Origin: Collybia mongolica
Taxonomy: Eukaryota; Basidiomycota; Agaricomycetes; Agaricales; Clitocybaceae
Assembly: GCA_013420905.1 (NCBI GenBank)
Contig: JAAXNY010000011.1
Span: 2,914,001-2,978,000 of the forward strand
Reading direction: 5' to 3'
DNA: 64,000 bases
Positions 1-12,659 of the stretch are shown piece after piece. The position numbers were made by a program, and so were the translations under genes. Numbering within the stretch: the first letter of the stretch is position 1; every line of letters starts with the position of its first letter. Below the pieces are notes generated by a model. The model had not been told where the DNA came from. It searched no databases and saw nothing but the letters and a program-made list of their open reading frames with translations.

Positions 1-723
1 TGACGACGGCCAAGTAGATTGATTAATGATCCTTATGCTTAATCTATGACTCAGTTTGTTCCTCTCGCATCTTATGGCGGATTCTGGCGACGCGCTGAGG
101 AATCTGGGGCGTTTTCGCGAAAATTTGGCCCCTAGAGAGGCTGTTTCCGCAATCCGGACAAATTTGGGGGTTCGAATAGGCCCCAACCGAAGTCCGGACA
201 AATCTGGAAATTTGGGCGAACAGCTAGTTCCAATCCGGACAAAATCGCCAAACCTTGTCCGGACAAATTTTCGAAGATTGTGACATTTTGGCGAATGGCC
301 TTAGGGGGTATTATCCGGGGTCCTGGTAATCCCGTCGGCGAGCGCTTCTGCCGTAGGCATCCCCATGCAGTGTGCGAACCAGCGTGGCGGAGGATCGATT
401 GCAGCAACAGATGATGCTTCCGATTGGTAGGTGATCACGCGTTCACTCTTGATGTGTCCTGAAAAAACATGAGGCCTGAAGATGTCGATGAGATCCTACA
501 ATCGCAGCACGCGGGATCTTGCCGGCTTTTCCCGACAAGGAATGGTGCAATATATATATTTTCTACCGGGAGCCTACTTCATTCGACCAGCGGCGATCCT
601 CAGACCTCAAAGCGCGTGTTGAATTGAGCTGCGTCAGCGTCGTCTCACGATGGCCCTCGATTCAAAGTGCCGGCTGCGGCGCTGTGAACCTTTCAGACCC
701 GCTTCGAGTTGATCATCCTTGAA
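1..723. other. Gene-poor left edge and upstream region of the BTB gene
   Basis: I see no coding region that can be supported. The stretch has normal CpG content and holds a short array of a CCGGACAAAT-type motif (separate entry). The last part must contain the promoter and 5' leader of the BTB gene, but no convincing TATA box stands out. Confidence 0.5.
153..272 (+). repeat. Four imperfect copies of a TCCGGACAAAT motif
   Basis: The core TCCGGACAAAT (one copy TCCGGACAAAA) occurs at about 153, 193, 234 and 258, so spacing is near 40, 41 and 24 bp. A looser relative may lie near 100-127. CCGG is self-complementary, so each copy carries a small palindrome. It could be the worn end of a repeat element or a cluster of protein sites. 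Nothing in the neighbourhood decides between these. Confidence 0.45.
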
Positions 724-1709
724 ATGCCGCTCGTTAACCGCCCAACTCCACCGAACGACATCCAAACAGACACAGACTCTCTTAATGTCTCGTTCTCGAC
801 AGTGTTTTACCCAGGGGCTCACGTCATTGCCGAAGACCTTGTTTTCTCATCCTTAGATTTGGTCCACTTCTACGCTCATTCGTTCGTCTTCTCTGGGGCT
901 GCGAAACACACCTTCCGACCCATTCTCTCTGCACCACTTTCAGATCCTCAATACAAGGCGACCATAATCTCTATTCCAGAAACTTCTGAAGTTCTCGATA
1001 TCATCTTCCATGCAATATACAACAGATCTTGCTTAGCGCATTCACCCTCGTTCGACGCAGTTGTGGCCGCCATAGACCGCATGTCGGTTTACGAAATCAA
1101 CCCAAAGGACTACCTCACCCCTTCGAGTTCCCTCCACGAGCTGCTCCTCCACTTCGTGCCATACCACCCGTTTGAGGTATATGCTCTCGCAGCACACTAT
1201 GATGTGTATGACATCGCCAAGGCGACGTCATCTCACCTACTCGCGTACTCGCTCGATGCCATTAGCGACGAGATGGCGGTGCGAATGGGACCAGTGTACT
1301 TGAAGCGTTTGCTATGCCTCCACGCAAACCGGTCGAACTCCCTGAAAGACACTGTCATGGTCCCTCCCACATTCCACGCCCCAACCAAAACCTGCGTGTA
1401 TGACGACCAAAGGAAAATCGGGAGGGCGTGGTCGCTGGCTGCTGCGTATCTTATATGGGATGCCCGGCCTGGTAGGTCATCGTCGCCTTGCTTTGCCCGT
1501 AATCATCATACCGTGTACTAGGCCTCTCAGTAAGTAGCCTCGAGGCGGCATTCCGTCCGCTGCAAGACCAAATAAGCTGCCATGAGTGTCGTCAGGTATT
1601 CTCTGACCGCGTGAATGATGCCGTGCGGGAATGGTCGCGTGTCAAGGTATGTCCTGTCTTCCACACAAAAGCATGGGTCTAATCTATCGCCTTGCAGTAC
1701 ACAATCTAA
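724..1709 (+). CDS. BTB/POZ domain protein, mushroom-type family
   Basis: Predicted 294-residue protein from three exons: 724-1471, 1522-1646 and 1698-1709. Both introns (50 and 51 nt) have GT/AG ends and keep the frame. The first ATG in frame is used; an upstream TTG is not a plausible start. The N-terminal half shows the BTB pattern: a strand ending at FYAHSFVFS, a hydrophobic segment around IISIPETSEVLDIIFHAIY, then helices. The later block with YALAAHYDVYDIAKA, a GPVYLKRL motif and the tail SCHECRQ...VREWSRVK is what I know from the large BTB family expanded in Agaricomycetes. BTB domains mediate dimerisation and often link targets to cullin-3 ligases; which partner this one has cannot be seen. 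The last exon codes only three residues, which fits the short tail usual in the family. Confidence 0.88.
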
Positions 1710-4700
1710 CTCGCCATCTTGCTCGCTTACCTCACTTTCGATATGCACAACTACAAACACGATTACTAAATTTCTTTGCAAAATTTGATTGAAACGGGAA
1801 AACTCTCTCCTGACGCCGAACTCAGCTAGTTTATTACCAGATGATGCGGGAAGCTCTCTGACGTTCTTCACATGCACTAAAAACATAATCAGATTTTTGA
1901 TTTGTTGTGGGATTATCAAATAGATGGCGTAACTCACCGTTCGCATTCGCTTTTCGACTCCCAATGCTCCCAATGTCCACGGAATCTGGTGACTTGGAAC
2001 GAGCGAGTATAATAACCCAAGTCCTGGGCCTGAGGGAAATGATGGCGGATTCCAACGAGTTTGATATCATTATGGGATAAAAGCGTCCCTAGGGACGGAC
2101 GGCAGCAGTTCACGCTGCCCCAGGCATCCGATTGTGACTAGTCAATGATTTGCCGTAACAACACCGAGCTCGGTGAGAGGTCAAGAAACCAGGAGTCTGC
2201 GTGAACAACGATGTTCGCGAAGAAATGTTTGATAAAAAAACACGAGAAAGCGAGAACTCACATCGAAGCAGACGCGTCCTTGTAGTGATGTGTTTCTGTC
2301 GCAGATCAGTACATCGCCCCACTAGAGAAGCTCAAGCCCGAGGATCAACATTTCAGATATCATATCGCGTGGGGTTTGAAGGTCTCTGCATTGACGCAAG
2401 TCAGTGCCTTAATTCGGAAGACACTATTTAAGGACCAACCTCAAATTAGACCATCGTATTGTCCGGCGCTTATTCATAGATCCGGGGTGGCGTACGCATG
2501 CGGGTGTCGACATTGCACTGCTCAAGGGTTGAATCTTTGAAACGTTCTGTGAAAATCACGATATGTATATTTATTGAAAGTCAAACAATAGAAGCAAAGG
2601 TGGAGATGCCCTGACGGTAAACGTTTTGCGCGGGGAGTCGCGAAGAAATGACAGTGAAATACCTGCTATAGCCCACTGAGAAATTCTGGAAGCTATCCTC
2701 CTCACGCAAGATGCCCAGCTGACCAAATGTTCCATAATTCTTACACTGCGTAAATATCATTAGAACCTGAGGCGGGAGTAATTCTTGCGTATCCTGGCCC
2801 CGGTGTTGTTGTGAGCTGCCCGTTTTGTCTCGGACAGGTCCTTCGCCGTCTACGTGGAATGGGGTGACACGTTGTTTCGGGCCGAATGGCGAGCTCTAGT
2901 AATGTTAGATTGTTAGCTGAAAGAGAAAGAATCCTGCCTGTAACACTGAAAATGAACAAATATCGCCTAAAATTATGGTGCGTCTTGACCAAAAGGATCG
3001 GGTGTTATCTTCGACAAACCCCAAGCTGACTCTGATCGACAGTTTCGAAGGCTTGCTAACGGTGGGCGTATATAATGATGGCCTTGCTAGTTCAAACGCA
3101 ATTCAGGTTTGCTTAGGAGGTATCTCACCTGCAGAACTGAAGAGCACTCAACGTCGGCCCGGATCGACCAGTGTCCTTCTGTGATTCAAATCAGTGGTCA
3201 AACCATGTCGCCGTTGTCGAATGGGAGCTGGCAGGAAAACGGTGATGTCTCCGACGGTTATAGCGTACCACCGTTTGATGACTCCCCCTGGCCGCAGGCT
3301 GAGATCCTTCCTAAATATGGAGATGACGAACGAACGGAACAACTGGTGATAACCCAATCATGCGTTTACGCATCGCCGAGTTCGCAGGGTTAAGTAAGTC
3401 CCTGCTGAGAATTCAGATCACGAAGTCCAGATGAAGCGCAAGCCCGATGCCAAATGAAACTAGTTGTCTTGTTATCGCCTAACGCCAAGGTTATTTCTCG
3501 GGATTACATAGCCAGAATTATATCGATATAAGCAGTTTAGTGTGAGGGCTTAACGCTCAGATTATGCCGCAGTCGTTGAAGTGGTTTGAAATGGGACGTG
3601 AACATAGGCTTGATGCATTCGCAGAGCGAGAAATTGCGCGATGGGGCGTCTTCGGGCCATGGATTACCGGATGAGTAGCTTGGGTGGGTTAGAAGAAATT
3701 AGCATAATCCTTTCTAGAGTATTTTGTGTAAATTGTTGACTCTTCACGGACGTGTGCTGCGACGCGTTTGGGCGTGCGCACGGACCCTACATCACGTGGC
3801 GTGTTTTCTTTTCTTTTGGTGTGCACAATGGTAAAGCGACGATGACTCGCGAGCACAGTAGTAACGTAGCCGCGCCAGGTGTGTAGCCCAGTGTTCCAGT
3901 CTGCCACCTGGCTCATTAGGTCCATTTGCTTCTTCCAGGTTTTGTCGCGGATCCTCCCTTTTGCGACCCACTGCCTACTACTATTGGGCTCACGAATCAT
4001 GTTGCTGCCATCATCCTTGCCGTCGAAGGCCTCTTAACAATAATTCCAGCTGATGGCGCCCTATTCATAACACCTGTGATGAGATGAAGTTGAGAGTCCG
4101 GGGGATAAGGAACAAAAACGTACGCCTCTAATTTACCTCCCATCTATATGTGGTAGCTAATCTGTCAAAATCTCTGCTTCTTCTAAAAAGCTTTAACACG
4201 TATAGTCACAACCAGTTGAGGTTGCGCCCATGTGTACACGCTTTATGTGATCATGTCACATCCGTCAGTCGGGGTGCGGTGTACGAGGCTAGAAAAGTCG
4301 AGGGCGGAGAGGGCGCAGTTTTGCAGACGTTAGATTGTGTTAGTGATGGTTTGGTTTCGGGAGCTTTTGGGGCTTGTAGGGATGCATATAAGAATAGCAT
4401 GTCATGGTGAGCACAAACGTTGGTGTGGGTTTGATGTATGGCTTATAACATCGATTGTAGTCTAGTAGTGCCACAGATGCACTGCTCAGAGCTGTTCCAA
4501 ACAAAACCAATTCCAAACGGCAATGTCAAGCCCAGTCAGCAGTGGAAGCACAGGATCGGTTACTTCAGCCCCTGCCCTGCTCTACCGTCGTCGCTACGCT
4601 GGCAAAAGAAAGCTGTTTCTACACCTGTGACTGGAGTGGTAATGTGAGAGCGCTGCTGGAAGCAGGTCAGTTTCCGTTTCTCGTATCCAGTCATTGTTTG

Positions 4701-6144
4701 ACGTTCTTGTTACAGTCAGTGCTAGTCGACTGGGTCGGGCGATTTGGCACGTTCCTCGCGGCCCTTGATCTCGTTGAATAATGCCGCGTTGAGCCTCAAA
4801 GTGATGGGCACAAGTATAAGCGCAAGATCGTTGATAGGAGTGTCAAGGTACGAGAGGTAAGCTTTGCGTTGTTCCCTCCTTCCTCTACTAACATACCTCC
4901 TGTCATAGATGTTTGACCTCCTTTGAGGCTTCACGTCCCACATACGATGGGCACCCTGGCTCATAATGGGTATTTGGATGCATAGGTATTGCACGCACAA
5001 CGTATGTTCTCTCCTACTGTTTTGGTGGTCTTGACTCTCATAAATCCTCCCTAGTTGTGGATTATTGTGAATTTATGATACGAGTCCGTTTTGCCTACAC
5101 GTACCAGCATATTACTTCCCTGTTAGGGATACACTAAGCTAATACTCCGCGCGAGGTAAATCTGCACGCTCCGATCTGTCATTCTACACTGCTCATTGAC
5201 TGTACGCAGGTTTCGTTTTCAACTCTGGCGTTGGCTTATATTATGCCAATCCGTGGCCCGAATTCCCGAATCATGCTTGGTCGCGACAGGAGTGGACGAC
5301 AGTTGTCTGAAGGACTGACACTCATGCCTCCGCCCAACCACCCTATAACGTATTTTTTCACTGACCTCAATTCACCACACACTACTTACTCGTTTGACTC
5401 GGGTCTCTGCATTCAGCTATCGTTTGTTGAATATGGATGCGCTACACGACCCCAAGCCAACACATGTTACTTAACACCCCCTCTGGCGTGTCCTAGTTTG
5501 CGCAACACAGCTTAACTGCGACCTACTTTTCCGCAGTTTCATTTCGACTCAGGCAGACTTAGGTATGGCATCGAGTTTCCAATTGTCCGTCAATCTGTAG
5601 GCATTTTATCTGTACACGTGGTAGAAATGAGACTAACGGATTGGATAGATTGAATTCGGCTTTTTCGTGGCGTGCAGGTCATTGACGAAAGGAACTGTAT
5701 CTGGCGACGATAGAATCGTTCGGTGAGTCAGGCGCACCTGAGCGGGCGGGGATGGGCTAACAGAAAGCTCTAGGTAAGGGAGGTGTGCGTGGGCGCACTG
5801 GACAGTAAGGTCCTCTATGCATTACTACTGGATGTGACTTGATTTCGGGGACCATGAAATGCACACACCAAACATATCACTCGACTTAGTACTTGGTTCT
5901 TTCCTCGTGTTCCGGGCTACACAAACTGTTCTAGGAGATGTTGAGCGTGCAGAACCACTTTTGACAGGCCTTTGAGCCTCGATCGGGTAGAATCGGATGT
6001 CTATCGGGAATCGGATTATTCAACCAAACACGTGAGACCGGCGTGTGTATAATCTCTTTAAATGCGACTCAGTTTGTTGATTTTCCCCAGCCATATATGG
6101 CTTAGAAGTGAATAAGAAAGGCATCAGTATGCGAAATTATTATA
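1710..6144. other. Gene-poor stretch after the BTB gene
   Basis: About 4.4 kb without a gene I can defend. Two minus-strand pieces have intron-like breaks. One is the stretch 2070-1700, with a GTGAGT donor near 1939 and an acceptor about 60 nt on, running antisense into the BTB 3' end. The other is 2322-2110, with a GTGAGT...CACGCAG interval of about 64 nt. Neither gives a protein I recognise. A plus-strand fragment at 3100-3390 is listed separately. CpG content is normal up to about 6060, where the sequence turns abruptly CpG-poor at the start of the TPR pseudogene. Confidence 0.45.
3109..3393 (+). other. Possible relic of a secreted jelly-roll-like protein
   Basis: One frame contains NGSWQENGDVSDGY followed by a FDDSPWPQAEILPKYGDD-type stretch. 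This resembles the W...P.FDDS.W...A pattern of beta-sandwich modules in secreted fungal carbohydrate-active proteins. No start, signal peptide or extended frame is present on either side, so at best it is a broken exon. The resemblance is from memory of motif style only, and the segment may be chance. Confidence 0.2.
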
Positions 6145-7531
6145 CCTGAGCTACCAGGAAGAAACTATGCTTTGGCTGTTCTCTACAGTGACCAGTACTT
6201 TGAAAGAACCAAGGACTTGAATAATTTGGATAGGGCATTTAAATGCCTTCAAGCAGCTGCAGCTGCAACTCTGGAGGGCCATCCTGATTTGCCTACCATG
6301 TATATGGGATTGGGTGTATTCAAACTGAGAGGTTTTCAATAACACAAGACCTACAGGATAAGGAAACCTCACTCAAATTGTTCTTATTATCTGTGGCTAC
6401 AGCTCCAATCAGGCATCCTGCTTTACCAGCACAGTATCAAAATCTGGCTGCTACATATGAATATAGATACTAAAAATTCCAAGACTTGGGTGACCTAGAT
6501 GCTATAGTAAGGTATTACATGGCAGCTGCAGCAGCAACTCCACAAGGACATTCTACCCTGTCCTCAAGATATTATTCTGTGGCTGGTTCTTTTACCAAGA
6601 GATACAGAACAATGGGAAATGCCCAAGATATGAAAAGTGCCCTCAAATATGGCTTAGCAGCTGTTAATAAAGCACCAAATGGGCACAAATGTCTAGCCAT
6701 ATGCTATTCTGACAAATATAAGTGGACTGGAGACTTGGAGGATTTGGAAGCTGCATTAAAGTGCCACTCAGCATCTGTAGATGCTATACCAGTTGGACAC
6801 CCTGATCTGCCAGAAACATGGCAACTCTATATACAGACATGTACAGAAGAACAAAAGATTTACAGTATTTCTTGGTTGGGTTCAAGTATTGCTATGCAGC
6901 AATGACTGCAACACCCAAAGGACATCCTCACCTGCCAGGCTTTAATCATAAATTGGCTGTGTCTTATGGTACCAAATATAAACATACTGGAGTTCTGAAG
7001 GACCTTGAATCTGCTATCTATTATGGATGCATAGCTGTAGTTTCAATTCAGAGAGGCAATACAGATCTACCAGGCTATTATCAGAGTTTAGCTACATTCT
7101 ATGGTGACAAGTACAGAAGGACTGGTAATCTAAAGGACATTGAGGCAGCATTTAAGTATGCATTGTCATCATTAGCAGAAACTCCACATGGACATCCCAG
7201 TCTACCAAGGCAGTATCAAGGCTTAGGTGGTTTTTACAATGATTGGTATAGAAAAACTGGGGACATAAAGGATATAGAAACTGCCCTTCAATTTTGGTCA
7301 GATGCTGTAGACAAAACTCTAAAAGAACACCCTGAATTACCAAGTTGGCACCACAACTTGACTGCATCTTATAGTGATGGATATAACAGAACTGGTAATT
7401 CACAGGATCTGGAGATTGCATTTAAATATCACCTGGCAGCTGTCCTTGCAACACCTGATGGACATCCTGACCTACCTGGATTGCAACAAGCCTTAGCACA
7501 CTCATAAGGAAGCAGATATAGAAAGACAGGC
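6145..7531 (+). pseudogene. TPR-CHAT gene, 5' part (tetratricopeptide repeats), split by copia
   Basis: The segment codes about seven repeats of about 50 residues. Each has the form GHPDLP...Y..LA..Y.DRY.RTGN..DLE.A..Y.LAAV..TP, the TPR variant typical of mushroom TPR-CHAT proteins, where helix pairs form a superhelical binding scaffold. The longest open runs are 6486-6905 and 6818-7507. The frame is broken by shifts near 6340 and 6890 and by a TAA near 6470 where a glutamine would fit, so this is a dead gene. CpG is almost absent and A+T is high, unlike the BTB gene to the left. It stops at a Ty1/copia insertion and resumes after it at 13006. The true 5' end is not recognisable. Confidence 0.8.
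7527..7531. repeat. Left copy of 5 bp target-site duplication (CAGGC)
   Basis: CAGGC lies directly before the TG of the left LTR and again directly after the CA of the right LTR at 13001-13005. Five bases is the usual duplication for Ty1/copia integrases. The duplicated bases sit inside the TPR coding sequence, proving insertion into that gene. Confidence 0.95.
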
Positions 7532-7861
7532 TGTTGAAGTCCAACCTAGAGTTTAACTATAATAGAACACAGTCAGTACCTCAGTCTGTGTATAATCGAC
7601 TGTATTAGCACTGTACCTATAATAGAACACAGTCAGTACTAATGATATATGTAGTAAGTAATGGTCCGAAACATAAGTAAGAGAAGTGGCTTACCCTCAG
7701 TCTGTGTATAATCGACTGAGGGTGTCCGTATTGTAGAGTATGGTATATATATGTGAGTGAGATAAAGAAAACCTAAGGTAAAGAGAACGATAAAGGGATT
7801 CAGGGATAGACAACGCGACCGTGTACAAAGGGCGTCCACGGTGCCGGATCAAAACTTAACA
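7532..7861 (-). repeat. 3' LTR of the copia element
   Basis: 330 bp, bounded by TGTTGAAG and TTAACA on the plus strand. It matches the LTR at 12671-13000 except for T/G near 7577 and G/A near 7834. The second difference turns a CG into a CA in the other copy, the signature of methyl-cytosine deamination. An internal AATAGAACACAGTCAG unit occurs twice about 60 bp apart. Confidence 0.95.
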
Positions 7862-7873
7862 CTCCTCCTCACC
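7862..7873 (-). other. Polypurine tract next to the 3' LTR
   Basis: On the minus (element-sense) strand the bases directly before the 3' LTR read GGTGAGGAGGAG. A purine run at this place is the RNase H-resistant primer for plus-strand DNA synthesis in LTR retrotransposons. Position fits exactly. Confidence 0.75.
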
Positions 7874-7906
7874 GTGGACGTGCTCCTCCTCGCATGGAAT
7901 CAACAT

Positions 7907-10900
7907 CTAAAAAAGGCCAAGGAAGTTCTGAAGGCGAGCGAATTTCTTGTGATCAAGAGCCTTGGTGAACAAGTCAGCGACATTGTCATTTGTGTTTATA
8001 TATCGGACCTCAATTTCGTTTGATTGAACGCGTTCGCGTAGGAAGTGATATTTTATGTCAACGTGCTTAACACGAGCATGGAGTAATGGGTCTTCGGATA
8101 GGTTGATAGCGGCATTGTTGTTGCATAAGAGTTTTGTAGGTCCCGGCTTCAAGAAGTCTGTTGCCATGAGTAGTGATCGTAGCCATATGCACTCTTTCGC
8201 TGCTTTGAATGCCGCCATATATTCTGCTTCGCATGATGACGCCGCTACTGTTTTCTGTTTTTGTGCCCCCCAGGATAAGGCGCCATGTCCTAGAGTCCAT
8301 ACATACCCTCCAACACTACGACGTGTATCTGGACAATTAGCCCAATCCGAATCTGTGAACCCAGTGAGTTCAATAGGGTTTGATCCTCCAAGATGAAGTT
8401 TGAAATTGCGTGTCCCTTTGAGATAACGGACCAGACGGATTGCGGCATTCCAGTGTACAAACGAGAAACAGTCCAGGTATTGGGAGAATTGTTGTACTGC
8501 ATAGGCAATGTCACTGCGCATGGTGATTGCTAGGTAGAGGAGACAGCCGACTAGTGAACGATAAGGAAGTTTTGCAAGTAAAGCTTGCTCTTCTTGCGAT
8601 AGTGTTTTGATATCAACTCGCCGGAGTTTTGAGCCGGGGTCCATAGGGATAGGTAGTGAGGTGGCATCAGTTTGTCCAAACTGTTGGATGATCTTGTCAA
8701 TGAGTGCGGTCTGCAATAGCTTGACAATGTGGTTCTTGCAATCCCATTCAACAGCGACACCAACAACAAAATGTGGGAGGCCTAAGTCAGTGATTTGCCA
8801 AACTTTTCGCATTTGATCTTTGAAGTGCTCGTTTTCTTCTTTTGTGCCAGCGATAGAGAGAAAATCATCTACGTGGACGGCGGCGATGATTGTACCAGTC
8901 GCAGCTTTCCTGTGATAGATGCATGATTCACATGATAGGCATGTAAATCCCCAGCCTATCATGTGTTTGTTCATAGTCTTGTTCCAGATGCGACCACTCT
9001 GTTTCATACCATATAGGCCGTGTTGTAGTTCCCATACCCAGTCTTCCTTTCCTGGTTCCTCGAAGTCTTTGGGCTGTTCCATATATTGAGTCTCATCCTC
9101 AGGTAATAAGCCATAGAGGAAAGCCGTTTTGATATCAATCTGTGTAGCATCCCAACCTTGGGCTGCTGCAATGTGTAGAAGGATCCTCCATGATTCCATG
9201 CGCGCTGTAGGTGAGGTAGTCTTAGTATAGTCTCTTCCATATATCTGTCCGTCGCCTCTAAAAATGATACGGACTTTGTGGCGAACCGCTTTTCCGATTT
9301 CGTCTCGTTTGATTTTGAAGACAGGTTTACCTTTGTGAACCTTTTTTCCTTGAGGGATATCGGGCCATGGTATTAGCTTGTATACTCCCATCTCCTTTAA
9401 AGAGTTGAGTTCATCGTGGTATCCTGATTCCCAGAGTGTTGCGTCAGCCGATTCCTTTGCCTCCCTCCAAGTTTTTGGTTCGTCATCAAACTCGAGGAGT
9501 GATGGATCAATAGCTCCAGCATCAAGGATCGCAGAAAGGGTTCAATCATGATCGACGTTCTCACCGATATCTCCAAGATCCAGACCCTGAAATAGGTTCC
9601 TAAGCTCCTCCCTAGCCTCCTGATCAGCCAGATCCCTTTCTTGTTGACATCGTTCAGCGCGTGCTGCTTTGACACAAGTAGTGCTCTCAATAGAGTCTTG
9701 AATGGCTTTCTCCGTGCAGGTCTGACGAGGGTTGGAAGGGTCACTTTTGGTGGTGGGTACTGGAATTCACTCAGAACGGCGGGGAGGTAGTGGGTCTGGT
9801 GGTTCATTTGGGACATCAGGTATAGCTGGCATGTTTACTCCGTCATCAGTAAGTGCTGGAGGTGTAATATCATCATTATCCAAAGGAAGTGGTTGGATAA
9901 TGGATGTCTGGACAATTTGTTGGCGATCAGGTGTGTTCTTTGGTCCGGAGGTTTCGGTTCTGCCTGGAGTAGGTGGTGGGTGACCATTGTGACTCTCCAG
10001 AAATCTGACGTGGTATGAACTGTAGACATTTCCAGATTTACGATCATAACATCTGTAGGTTTTTGATTTTAGATCATATCCAATCAGGATGCATTCGATC
10101 GAACGCTCATAGATCTTTGGGTTATGTTTATTGAGGATGAGGACGAAAGCCTTGCATCCTATCTCCCTCATATATGAATAGTCCGGTTTTTGACCATAGT
10201 ACAGCTCCCATGGTGTCGATCCCTTCAATGATAATGTGAGTGTCTTGGCATGGAGGTGCGTGGCTGTCAGGTAGAATTTGCCCCACATGTTTGGAGGGCA
10301 ATTAGCTGCAATGTGCATGGTTCGTGCCTTGCCCATGAGCATGCAGTGCATGCATTCCACACGTCCCATGTGTTCTGATGTGTAGGGGGCTGCGAGTTTG
10401 TGTTGCGTTCCACGCGATGCTAGCCACAAATGGAGCTCGTCGGAGTTCAGCTCACCATCATGCCCTGTGCGATATGTACCAACTTGTAGTCCTATTTCTG
10501 ATTCCCAGGCGAGTTCCCATGCTTTGAGCTCAGGTAACGCGTCGCTCTTAGCCTTGAGAAGGATTGTCCATGGCATGCTTGTGAAATCGTCAACAATGTT
10601 CATAACATATTTATGCCCCGATCTGGCAGTTACAGCCTGAGGACCGGCAAGATCTACCCATATAATTCCCAATCTCCTTTCTGATCTATGCTCAGGCCCC
10701 TCCTCCCGCATCTTTGGGACTGGTGTCTTGGTCTGTTTTCCGAGGATGCATGATTCACATTTCGGCAGTTTTGAGGGGAATGAGGAGGGCATACCTGCAA
10801 TCATGCCATTTCGCGCCATCTCCGTTATGGCTTGGTAGTTGGCGTGGCCGAGACGGCAATGCCAGGTTTCCATATTGGGGGTGTGTTGCGCAGATAGGGT

Positions 10901-12490
10901 GTGCTCAGCTTGGGCAGATTGCATAGTAAGGCAGTAGAGTCGTTTGGAGGGAATAAGGGGTCCACCAGCTACGAATGCGCCAGTGGATTTATTTGTGAGT
11001 TTGACGATCTCGTCATCGAAATAAGCAGCAAGACAGTTGGTGATGGCTATCGCGCTAACTGAGATTAGCCGGACAGTGGAGTTTGGGATGTATAATGCGT
11101 CCTTTAGGATGAGATAGGCTCCGCGTGCAATACGGAGTTGGATTTTGCCAATTCCTATCGCAATGATTTGCGATCCTCCGACGCCTTTGATGGCGCGAGC
11201 TGGTATTGGGTGCAGAGAGTAGAAATCGCTCCGCTCGTAGGATATATGGATTGAAGCACCGGTGTCTACATAAAACGGATTGAACTCGAGTGATATGATG
11301 TGTGTGCGCGTATTCTGTTGTAGAGGTGTGATTGATGAGTAAGTGAATTTGTCAGTTGGTTTCGAGAATTCATTCCAGTCGATGCTCGTCTTGAGTTCCC
11401 CATATGCCATGAATCCGATCCATTCTATATCTTCGAGTTTAGAGTGGCTGGGGATTGGCATTGACGCTAATCCGGCAAATTCATTTATCTGCATAGGAAG
11501 CTGTTGAGGGTCGATATATGCTACCATGGCATCCCCTTCCTTGTTTTTAATATTGATGCTCATCATCCCGCTCATTCCTGATCTTCCTTTGTCAGCGTTT
11601 CGAGCGGCTTTCGATTCTTCTAGAGTTTTGCCTTCCATCCCTCCTCCTGACTGAATGCAGTACTTGACCAGATGGCCGCGACCGTGTTTCCCTTTGTTGA
11701 CACAATTGGTACATGTGGGCACATTTGGTGCAGTGTTGCGAGGTTTCGGTTGCATGACCTGGGCTGCTAAAGCAATTGAGGTCTGGCTTGCTGTCTTGTT
11801 CGCGTCAAGCAGTGTCTGCTCATTTTCCAGGAATGTGCGAATTTGCGCAGAGGTGTATGGGTTTTCGGCGGTCGACATAGATAAATTATGGGATATCATC
11901 AAGCGCGCAGTTGTGAAACTGTCGCCGCTGAGAGCGTGTAGGATTGCGATGCATTTGAGGAGGTCGGGGGTGATCGTTCCAATCGCAAAAGCATGATCAA
12001 TGGCCTCGCAAATCGCTTTGATGGTGGTGGTTAATGGTTCTGACAAAGAACATCTGGTGGAGAGGGCAGTTTGAAGTAGGGTGACCTGCTTAACTGGTCC
12101 CTCTTTCTCATGACGATTTTTCAACTTCTTCCAGCATGTCCCTGCATCATCCTCGTCCACTAACAGATCCTGCTCAGCATCTGATATCGCTCCAGCAATA
12201 AGAGTGTGTGCAAGGTGATCATTCACTTTCCAGTGTTTGTAGGCACGTGGTTCGGTGCTCTGTGATGGGCATGGGGATGGATTGAGAACGTAGTCATAGA
12301 GGCCAGCGAGGATGATAAAATTTTTGAAGTCGCGCACCCACTTCGGATAGTTTCCGGCTTGTTTATCGAGCGGGGTCCCCTGAAATTGGAATTTTACAGA
12401 GATAGCTGTTATGCTTGGGGCAGTAGTGTCGGTCATCAGAATGGTAACGGCGGGGGGTGATTCAGGCATAATGGTCATGTATAGCAGCAA
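7907..12490 (-). pseudogene. copia gag-pol polyprotein, two in-frame TGA codons
   Basis: One continuous frame of about 1527 codons, interrupted only by TGA at 9767-9769 and 9542-9544. In order: gag with a CTNC...GHLVKYC zinc knuckle, protease (VDTGAS), pre-integrase zinc region (CRLGH...CESC), integrase core (WVDLAGP, then a GHDGELNS segment, then GRVE), reverse transcriptase (HVDDFLS in place of YVDD) and RNase H (TDSDWA...SSCEAEYMA). It would make the particle and enzymes for the element. The integrase stretch GHDGEL departs from the DNGGE motif I expect around the second catalytic Asp, so that site may be damaged. Both stops lie at positions where an Arg CGA codon would explain them by one CpG transition. 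The stops fall between integrase and reverse transcriptase. Confidence 0.93.
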
Positions 12491-12659
12491 GTAAGTTTCG
12501 TCGTGGGGACAAAGGGCCTCGGCTTCAGAAGCACGAGGATGTAAAGTCGCGACGTGTCAGTCCAATCAAAAATACGGATCACGTTGGTCGTGTTTCCGGG
12601 TGTAACGGCCCAGGGTTCTAGGTCAGGTCTCAAGTGTCGTCACTAGAGTGTACGACAGT

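Noticed and set aside
150..190. tRNA-like B box (GGTTCGAATAG)
   Set aside because: No A box, acceptor stem or proper T stem surrounds it; it lies in the CCGGACAAAT array.
1527..2070. Minus-strand gene overlapping the BTB 3' end
   Set aside because: Splice-like signals exist, but half of it is antisense to confirmed BTB exons and no family is recognisable.
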